Assembly: GCF_000001735.4 (NCBI RefSeq)
Contig: NC_003075.7
Span: 7,131,001-7,195,000 of the forward strand
Direction of reading: 5' to 3'
Length of the DNA stretch: 64,000 nucleotides
DNA from: Arabidopsis thaliana
Lineage: Eukaryota; Streptophyta; Magnoliopsida; Brassicales; Brassicaceae
Position numbers and translations under genes: made by a program. Under the pieces are notes generated by a model, which was given only the letters and a program-made list of their open reading frames with translations, ran no database searches and was not told the DNA's origin. Below, one piece after another: positions 55,406 through 64,000 of this stretch. Positions within the stretch are counted from its first letter, which is position 1. Every line of letters starts with the position of its first letter.

Positions 55406-58400
55406 TTAATTTAGTTGCACCGTTGCTTCGAGCTTACCACTCCGAGAAGTCCATTGCCGGCTAGTTTCAGGAACTACACTGGGTTGTACCATTGGGTTTC
55501 CCATAAACTTGCTTGTTCTCTGCAATGTATTTACTATTAATCAATGATAAAAGAAACTGTGACTGTGTTGTATTAGAAGCAAGCTTGAATCAATAACTTA
55601 CTTCATTCCCTGCTTGAAAGGAGTTCAATCTATTTTCCTTTGAGCCCTTATGCCAAGAAACGATTTTAAAACTCGATAAGATTCTAAAGCTGGTACATAT
55701 ATAGTCAAATGAAATGAAATCACAAGTTTCACCTTTACTTGTTCAGGCTGAGGAAATCTTAAGCGAGAACCATTGTTTGGCCGGAGTTCGGATGATAAAG
55801 AGAGCTGTAAAAGGGTTCATCAGATAACTAGGGTACAAAGAGAAACAATCACAAGTTAAAACCATTGAGGAAAATAGAATGTTAGGGAACCGCAAATCGA
55901 ACCTTACTGAAAAGGTCTGTTGGCAAATCTGGTTGAGCCGTCCTTTCCGAGTGAAAACTAAACCCCTGTGTTTGAGTGTAAGAACAGTTTGAGTCTATTG
56001 TAGGAAACATCTACAGAGACATATATACAGTAAAGAAATAATTCATAGACTGACATACCAAGGGAGCTGTAGTTTCTCGCTTGCTTTTTGTGAACATGCC
56101 AATCTCTCGTCCACTTGAAAGTATCTGTTTAATAGAAATGAACCCTCTATGAGTGTATCTATTAGTGAAAAAATTAGGTAAGCATATGCAACATGAGAAA
56201 GTAAACATTATACCTTCTTGTTAAGAGGCCGAGCTTTGAAGAGGTCTTTTCTAACATCATCCTTAGGTATATCGATAGCTCTTTGTCTGTTAGCATTTAA
56301 GTCGCAGAATAATCACAGTTCTATCATATAAAAGTTTGTGTAAGTAAGCAAGATCATACCTTCTTGGTTCCCTGTTAACACCGTCAGGAAATGTCCTATT
56401 AGGCTTATCTGCCTCCTGTCAAAAAGAAAAATCCATACATTTGATATTAAGTAATCTTGTAAACATGAGATGATTTCAAGTAAGTTCAGTTGGTGTATAA
56501 CCTTATGATTATTATTTCCCTGATATGACGAAGTTGATACTGCTGATGAATGTTGCATAGCTCTTTCTGAGGTCTTTAAACGAAATTCCTGATATAACCA
56601 CAAAAATATATAATCTAAAGTATTAATTATTAAGCCTGTAAAATATAGAGTAAGACCAGTCCTACTTAGTTTCTAATGCTTACTTGAAATTCAGGTAGTT
56701 TAGGAGTGCTGTTTTTTCGAATGGGCAATGATGGAGCCTCGAAGATCTACAGAAAACACACACATGTTTGAGGTGGAGGACAATAAAGAAATGGCTTCCA
56801 TGTTAAGTATTTAGCAGATACTAACTTTTCGGTTCAAGGGTCGTGCTTTGAATCTATATACTGATGTTGAGTCCTGCTCCAACTTAGCATCGTTCTTGTG
56901 CCTGAAATAATCATTTGGTAAGATGTGTGATTTTTACCATAACAATTTACTATCATTCAATGTCTAGGTCCTAACCGTATCCTATTTGCTCTATGTGAAG
57001 TTGCAAAATCAGGCTCCTGTGGGATAGTAATCTTCATCCTGGTATGTAGTGAGTTTTTATCAAGATCCTGCAAAACCATATAACAACCAATTGAATGATT
57101 AACAACAAGAAGGTTGAAGGAGGTTGAAGGAGAACTAAAGAAACAGATAGAAACCTTCTTGAGTGCCTTATGGACCAAATTTGTTTCTTGAGCCGCTTCA
57201 GCAACCTGAAACAAAAGTATTTGAAGGTCTACGATTAGAGAAATAAGCGCAAAATCTATTACTACCACTATTCAAATGCTTTAATCATGTAATTCTTAAA
57301 AGGAATTTGATACAACGAAACTCGTGGCTATTAGAAACTCCACCTTACGAAGTAGACCACCATCGAGCTTCTGTCTTTTAGCAGATTGGATTTCAGATGA
57401 AAGACACTTAATTTCATCCACTTGCATATGCAGTCTAGGAGATCAACAAAACAAACCAAGTATTAAGTTCATTGAATTAAGTTGACAAAAGACATATATA
57501 CCAAGAATTATATCTTCTCCTAATCACCTGGCATTATCTTGTTTTGCTAAAACGCTAGCAGTAGGTTTCATCAATGTTGAGCTTCTCGTTATAGGCCTGA
57601 TGCTTGACTTTGGTCGGTACTTGAGCTTATCACTATGAATCCGATTGCTAAATGTTGGTCCTGTGAACATGTAGCAAAACTAACAATCAAAACCACCAGC
57701 ATTAATGTATCTAAGTAGGAGGAAATGAGTTTGATCAATAATTCATAACCATAAAAAATTATAGTTGAACCACATGTGTGTTCTCTTCAGTCATGTTAGC
57801 AAAAGTGTTCACCTTTATGTAAGGAATCGTTTGGAACTTTGCTCAAAGTACCACCTTGAATGAATCTAAACACCCCAGACTTCATTCCATTTCCTGAAAC
57901 AAAACAAGATTCCATTTTACATCAACCATAACTAGTAAACTCTTCAAGTTTGTTATCCAAAACCTAAACAATGCTAGTTTAGTGATACAGAAACATAATC
58001 CAAAACATCCTAAATTCACCTGTTTCATTCACATCTGGTTGCTGAGGGATTTCTCTGTCACTCTCCTGAACTTCTACTGTGACTTCCCCATCTTCTGATT
58101 TTGACAAAGACTCGGTCTTTTCATCATAAACCTCTTCTATCATTAACAGTTTCATTGCAAAAGCTGACAAAACACAATAAATTAGACATAAACACTCTTT
58201 AGTTCTAACAAGACATTAGTCCTCTGCATTTGTAATGAAATTCTCAATTCAGTGAAACAAAATCAAATCTAATCATCAAAATAACAGATTCATAAAACAC
58301 AAATGACGATTACTTCGAGGATTATCTTTCAATTAAAGCATCTTAAAAAATATCGAGTCTAAAGTTTCACCCATCGTTATTACCGCATTACGTAAGATGA

Positions 58401-58689
58401 CGTAACCAAAAACCAAAATTTAGCGCACACTTCAAGAAACCGAGACTAATCACAAAAAAACAATCAAAACCCTGAAGCGAAGATACTCACGAGACGGTGG
58501 ATAAGACTGAGCGGTCTCGAACCAAAGTTCAGCAGCACGAGACTCCAACGGCAACTCCTCTCGAGTGAAATCAAACCAACGAGAAGCATCAAACTCATAC
58601 TCCAAATCAATTTCAGTCACTTCAAACACCATTGTCTCCATCTCCATATCTTCATCGGACTCTGTCTCTGTGTCCGTCTCCATCTCCAT
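55406..58689 (-). CDS. TPXL2: TPX2-like microtubule-associated protein
   Basis: TPX2-family protein; relatives bind spindle microtubules and activate Aurora kinase. Seventeen exons (minus): 58491-58689, 58020-58163, 57813-57893, 57528-57660, 57344-57434, 57155-57205, 56976-57067, 56826-56901, 56684-56746, 56502-56588, 56360-56415, 56214-56286, 56059-56124, 55903-55965, 55733-55804, 55602-55646, 55406-55519; 501 codons plus stop. The N-terminal FDASRWFDFTREE resembles the Aurora-binding motif of TPX2. Central TPX2 signatures are KPTASVLAKQDNAR, VYRFKARPLNRKIFEAP and a second LFKARPLNKKILSSG, plus FRLKTSERAMQH. The C-terminal kinesin-5-binding segment of full TPX2 is absent, as in other TPXL2/3 proteins. 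The start at 58689 is the first ATG in frame after CTG/TTG codons. The symbol is from memory of At4g11990; the family call is sure. Confidence 0.88.
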
Positions 58690-59849
58690 ATCTCTCTTTA
58701 AAATCTCCACTGTACACAGTAACACAGAAACAGAGAGAATTCACTGGTGGGTTTTTAACGTCACTCACCAACAAGAAACCCTAATTTATGTGTGATTTTA
58801 ACATCATTGGATTTGATGAGTGAACAGAAGGAGAAGAAGAATTGCAGAGAAGGAAATAAACGTCACTGTTTTTTTTCTCCAGAGCGACAAAACGGCAAAT
58901 TTATTTATTTTTTCCTTATACAGAACCACAAAACGACACCGTAAGAAGCGTGCAGTTCCTGACGTGGATTATTATGTCAACAAATGAATTTGAATTTGAT
59001 TGGACTGTTGAGAGGGGTACAATAATACCCCTGTCTGAGACAGAGTGTAGGGGTTTTTCCGTAACTTTCGCAGGAAGTGACGTAAGGGGTATTTTGTGCT
59101 TTCGATGAGACTGAAATTTTCGGCGGGGAATCGAGGGAATTGTGGATTATTTTCGATTCTGCCACCAACAGTTGCATTCGTTTGTCACGTTTTGACCTGG
59201 CTTTATCTATTTTTGCTAAGAAATCTCTATTTTACAAATTATTCTAATTTTGTACTATGGTAATAAATCTAGTCTTTGACTATTTGATTTAGAACCTTTT
59301 TAATTTGGTATTTTTCTAAATCTTGTTGGATAAGTTTATTTACATGTGGATAAGAAAACTATGCATGTGATTGGGAGTAATTAGAAGAAAATGAAAGGAA
59401 AGAAATGAAAAGAAAACAGGAAAAAAATGAAAATGAAAGTTAGAGGAAACAAAATTCTTTCATGTATTTGTGGGGTGAATATTGTCACTTGTTTCTACTA
59501 AAAGTAGATGAATTGAGATTTTTCTTTAATTGTTTTATTTGGACAACAAATTAAAAGTAGAATAATTGAAAATATTTATTTTACTTTGCATTTCTTTTTA
59601 TATATCTATACTAATCAGTCATACCCTATGAAATGAACATCAATTTTCCTCATATAAGTACAAGTGACATATTCGAATAATCAATGATATTCGAATGAGG
59701 ATATGTTGGAGATGAAAGTTCATTCAATAATTCGAATATTCATAGATAAATAAAACATGTTATAAAAAAACAAGTCGAAATTGTTTAAAGTTATCCAAAC
59801 CGGCCAAATGCGCGTTTTAATTTATTTTATCTACTATAACTAAAATGAG

Positions 59850-60850
59850 TTATGTCTATATTAAAGTTTCATGCTCTTCTAAATCAAAACTAATTGACAA
59901 TGAGTGAATTTATCCGGTTCTTTTAGCTACTTACAGTAGAAACTCTATAAATTAATAATGTTGGGACCATGCAATTTTATTAATTTATAGTGATATTAAT
60001 TTATAGATATATTTACGTAAATACAATACTATATTCTTTTAAAAATATTATTAATTTAATTTTCTATATGTTTTGTTGTTTGCATATATACTTATGTTAG
60101 ATTTTTATTTTATTTTTATTTTTTTAATTTATTTTTCGGCAAGATATTGTGTCTGTATGTCTATGACATTAACGTGAACGTAAACATGAAGCTTAATCCA
60201 ATTTCTCTTTACACAAATCTTAGCAATGATTTCTCAAATAAAAGATTTTACAAAATCAATTATGACCGATCAAATATGCAAATAGTTATGTGAGTAAAAC
60301 AGATATCATACTAGTTGTATTTTTAAAAAAATTGTAATTGTAACTTGAACAAAAATTTCATATAAAAATGAGTCTTAAAATATATACTTAAGATCTATGA
60401 TTATTAATTTATAATATTATTGGGACTATAATTTTACATAAGGATTTTTAAAAAATTATTATCTTATTATCTTATCAATTTGTTAATTTTTACATTGGCC
60501 CGACTTGAAACCGACAAAATTTATTAATTTATCGTGTTTATTAATTTATCGAGTATTAATTTATAGAGTTTCTACTGTATTTTGATAGAATCCATCAGAA
60601 GATAATGCTCTTTCTAAATATGCGGACAGAATTGAACCTTTTTTTTTAACCATTAATTAGTGGTGATAATCGAACCATTTTCATGACCAGATTAATAGGG
60701 TAATTGTGTTCGGGCTCTAATATTATTTTAAGTTTTATAGGATTTCAACTACAAATTAATTGACAATGAGTTGATTGGTAAGTTACTTATATACTACTCA
60801 AATCATTTTTCATTTTTTTAACTTTCTAATGTGAGATCTTTTTTTACGGT
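59850..60850 (-). mobile_element. LTR-relic fragments flanking the Emigrant-like insertion
   Basis: Reverse complements of about 59870-59905 and 60680-60790 contain ATTGTCAATTAGTTTTGA and ATTGTCAATTAATTTGTAGTTGAAA...ATAAAACTTAA...TAATATTAGAGCCC, the same theme as the LTR/primer-binding-site relic at 8.76-8.92 kb. So the host DNA of the insertion is an older, inverted retroelement remnant. Confidence 0.4.
59934..60577. mobile_element. Emigrant/Lemi1-like (pogo-type) non-autonomous transposon
   Basis: Perfect 24-bp terminal inverted repeats, CAGTAGAAACTCTATAAATT... at 59934 and its complement ending at 60577, flanked by TA on both sides (59932-59933, 60578-60579), the target site of Tc1/mariner-pogo elements. 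The 644-bp element is AT-rich, with subterminal repeats of ATTAATTTAT(A/C)G and no transposase frame. The repeat closely resembles the published Emigrant/Lemi1 end (CAGTAAAACCTCTATAAATT). Confidence 0.85.
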
Positions 60851-62526
60851 GTATGGTTTACACTGTTATTTAAAATTTAACGAAATATTTTGTTATTTGG
60901 TGTCCACCCAAATATCCTAATTAAAGCCTAAAACTTTTAAGACATTGAATGTAATGTGTAACATTTAAAATCTCTTGAATGTGTAACTGAATTTGAAAGT
61001 CATTTTCCTATAGAAAAGCATGTGTTTCACCAGATGACAAATTACCATTAATGAGCAATGGATTTTATTCGCATGAAAAAGACACATAGATAGACTGTTG
61101 AAAGTGGTACCGAGTCAGAAGCATATATAGTTTAATTCAAACCAGAATATTCAGAAAATGCAAACTACATTAAGTCTTGACATGTAACTTTTTTACTGCT
61201 GATTGAATACACATACTTTAATCTAAAAGAAATATTTAGAGAATAAGACAAATATTTAATTTTGTGGTTCATAGGTAGGACAAAATGTAAATGGCTTTAC
61301 ATATACTTTTAGACAAAAGTGTTTCAAAGGATATTGGGTTTTGGACCAAAAGCATTTTTGAAGGGAATTAAGACAACATTTATTTCGGGATGAGAGTAGT
61401 TGAACATATTTGTTGTGTTATAGGACTTAGGAGAGCTTCAAATGCACCAGTATAAAAATAAAAAAAAATAAAAAAACTGAATCAATTATTGATCGATTCT
61501 TGTAAGTATATCTTTAAAATTTGAAAAAGCTTATGTAGAAAATTGGTTTATATTTAGCTTCATATTTTAGAATTATATATATTTCACATAAAGTTATTTC
61601 AATTCCACTTTGTATCTTATGCAAGAGACAAATGACTCGCAGAAGCACTTCATTTTCTAGTGTGAATTTTCAAGCAGAATATAGATGTCCAAATCCGATA
61701 CTAGAAAAACCGCAGCTTCAAATCCCCAAGAACTCTCCATATAGTTCTTCTCCTCTTATCTCTCGCACTCTTCACTTGGGCAGATTCACACTGGTTTCAC
61801 AAACCGCAAAAAAAAAAAAATGGTAATTAAAACAGTCTTTGATTAATTTTAGTAGAAATCCATTTAACAAAAGATTCGATTTGGTCTAGAATAACTCCAT
61901 TATTTCAAATTGAAAAAATATAGATCATACATATTGTGATGAATCATAGCTAAGGTTTCTTCTTCAATTCCACCATTTAATATGTCGAACGCATAGCAAT
62001 GTCGTACTCGTAGGCTACAAATAACTCTTGACCATTATAGTTCGAAAAAGAGACGCATTTGATTTTGATAGAAACAATTAAATGGCCATCTAAGCTATAT
62101 TGGGCTTTTTCTCAATGCAGCCCATAATATTCGAAGTGCAAGTTTTCACTAGTCACCTACGAATATCTGACACAACACTTGCACTATTTACCAATTAGAC
62201 AATTTCCAATCTTCATAGTTAGTTCATACTTACTAGAGAATATAAACGAGAAAACGAAGGAGGAGTAATGATCTTAAGTTTTCAATTGATCCATTCTTTT
62301 CAAACATCAAAAAACAAAAGATTGAGAAAACGCAAATAAGATTAAATCGTGTTAGAGAGTTTAGTTAGTGTTTATATAGTCATTATAATTTCTTTTATAC
62401 CCTTTCATTTCTCGGCTATAAACAAACCAAAACAGAGACCAAAAATCAAGAGTTCTTTCACATCATGGACGAAAACCTGTACTTTGGGAATAAGCAGAGA
62501 CATAACTTCTGAGGTTGTTGTCTCCA

Positions 62527-63942
62527 TTACTGTAACAACAAAGCTTCCTTCTCCTTCTTCATAACTTCAAGCTGTCTTTTCGCATACTTAGTGATGAGAA
62601 CAGTTGTCACAACAGTTGCTACAAAACCAAAAATGTTGAGAACAATTTGAAGAATCGAGAGACCCTTTTGTTCCGCAGTGGATGCATCTGCCAATGTCCT
62701 TATAAGAATCCCTCTGCAAACACCAAAACAAACAAAAATACTATCAGGATGCTAAATCAATCATTCATTCATTACCAAGAAAATTGTAAGTCATTTCCAC
62801 ACTTACGTATAAATTGCGACAAAAATCTCCGGCGCCATGCCTACGAGAGAACCAGCCATGTAAGGACCGAACTTCACACGAGTTGCAACAGCGCAGTAAT
62901 TATATACAGCAAAAGGAAATGGAGAAATCCGGATTAAGGTAACTGCACGAAACTGATGAAACCAACTGCCTCCACCAGCAGCTCTCAACATTGCAGCTTG
63001 ATCTGGATATCTTTCTAACCAACCCTGCAACATTCATCAATTTCAGCAACATACAAAGTAGTCGTTACTAAGAATATAACTGGTTCTTAAGCGAGACACA
63101 TACTTGAATTTTGTTGAGGAAGAGATAGCTGATGAAGTAAGGAAGTGAAACACCAATAGCTACAGCTGGAAGAGTAAGGAGAAGGCCATAGAAATAACCA
63201 AATGTAATCCCAGCCACCCACATTGACGGCGTAGTTGGAATAAGTATCACAGGGAATAAAGAGACTGATGCAAACACAAGAATACCGCACACAGGGTGTG
63301 TAAATGTCTCCATCTCCCATTTTATGAGTGGGATTAGCTCCTGCAAACAAAAGTTAAATGGATAATCCCATAATCAGCAACAGAGCCAAATATGTCACTG
63401 ACTGAATTTGTCACCAGCATCGAAAATCTACCGATTTTAGACACAGAACATCAACAACGAAACCTCACTTTGGTTATTGGATACTGAGCTAATCGTAGGG
63501 ATACATAGTTTCAATTCACATGAACCAAAATCATAAAGGAACCTCTTTTATACACTAAGGATCTAATTCAGTAGTTGAAACTATAATCAAACCCAATAGA
63601 TAAAGAAGAAGACTTTCAGAAGAAGATCAATTCAACAAGAAATCATTGGAGGAAATTGAAAACCTTATCCATGATTAAAGGGTATAGCCATTTGTAACCA
63701 GCGAGACCCAAAGCAGTTAGAAAAGTGAAGAAAAGACCAAGCTTGATCCAAAACCAAACAGATCGTTTCTGTCCACATGAAGAAGAAGAAGACGGTGATG
63801 ATGAAGATTCTTGTTCTGTTTCTTGTCGATGTACTTCGAAATCTTCAGTAAGTTTAACATAATGACCTAATTTATCAACTCCATCTTCTTCAACTCTAAC
63901 TCGAAATTCAGAAACTGTATCGTCTTCTTCGTGATAAGTCAT
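62527..63942 (-). CDS. VTT/SNARE-associated Golgi (DedA-like) membrane protein
   Basis: Multi-pass membrane protein of the VTT/DedA family, relatives of TVP38, TMEM41B and VMP1, which act as lipid scramblases in the secretory pathway; this member's role is unknown. Exons (minus): 63664-63942, 63104-63340, 62807-63024, 62527-62713; 306 codons plus stop. The N-terminal 75 residues are cytosolic, acidic and Ser-rich (SSSSPSSSSS). Membrane segments: WFWIKLGLFFTFLTALGLAG, VCGILVFASVSLFPVILIPT, WVAGITFGYFYGLLLTLPAV and a C-terminal ILQIVLNIFGFVATVVTTVL. The VTT core signatures are FPVILIPTTPSMWVAG, GYFYG and the re-entrant RISPFPFAVYNYCAVATRV with F/YGPYMAGSLVGMAPEIF. Corresponds to At4g12000 from memory; paralogue At4g22850. 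Confidence 0.92.
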
Positions 63943-64000
63943 CGAGTAGAAAAAAAGAGAGCGCTAGATTAGTAATCGACTGGATTCTCCGATCGGATTC

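Larger units (their letters stand above)
58690..62526. other. Intergenic with nested transposon relics
   Basis: Promoter of the TPX2-like gene on the left, then AT-rich DNA with the Emigrant/Lemi1-like element inside LTR fragments, then the 3' flank of the VTT gene. An open frame at 61632-61826 (64 codons) shows no family feature and is probably chance. Confidence 0.55.

Noticed and set aside
61632..61826. 64-codon frame in the right-hand intergenic region
   Set aside because: No family features and ends in a poly-A encoded Lys run.

Overview
The window is nuclear DNA of a flowering plant and almost certainly Arabidopsis thaliana (or a very close Brassicaceae relative), chromosome 4, roughly loci At4g11850 to At4g12000. 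I reach that by recognising the encoded proteins and their order; locus names are from memory, not from a search. Genes are intron-rich with GT-AG splicing, intergenic DNA is very AT-rich, and plant transposon relics lie between genes. Exon borders were traced by hand on both strands, and for every multi-exon gene complete within the window the traced exons add up to a whole number of codons ending in a stop.

Layout: 1-1937 (-) 5' part of phospholipase D gamma; 3237-7361 (-) MINDY-type deubiquitinase; 7.4-12.5 kb a gene-poor stretch with LTR relics and a GC-rich triplet island; 12512-16108 (+) MADS-box AGL14; 17269-18772 (+) cytoplasmic CRK-like kinase (ARCK1/CRK45); 19.0-19.2 kb a tRNA-derived SINE; 19241-22542 (-) G-type lectin receptor kinase; 22.6-25.4 kb transposon relics; 25435-26839 and 27150-28440 (+) tandem STAY-GREEN genes; 29618-32257 (-) APC/C activator CCS52A2; 33.3-41.4 kb a local amplification of an intronless J-like gene (two intact copies plus a facing pair of broken copies) with a broken DUF1191 copy; 42276-43259 (-) intact DUF1191 membrane protein; 44340-46709 (-) PGRL1B; 50223-52420 (+) YTH-domain m6A reader; 52845-54551 (-) NUDX14; 54704-54777 (+) tRNA-Val; 55406-58689 (-) TPX2-like protein; 58.7-62.5 kb intergenic with an Emigrant/Lemi1-like element; 62527-63942 (-) VTT/SNARE-associated Golgi family protein.

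The genes do not form a pathway. They share history: from established Arabidopsis genomics, AGL14, SGR2, CCS52A2, DUF1191, PGRL1B, the TPX2-like gene, the MINDY gene and the VTT gene each have a paralogue in a matching block around At4g22850-At4g22960, so this is one half of an old segmental duplication. The most unusual structures are the inverted pair of J-like pseudogenes (40.69-41.24 kb), a near-perfect 35-bp hairpin inside a CCS52A2 intron, a kinase whose DFG motif is lost, a GC-AG intron in NUDX14, and a 4-nt tandem splice donor that decides the C-terminus of the YTH protein. I found no CRISPR array, operon or other prokaryotic system; none is expected.
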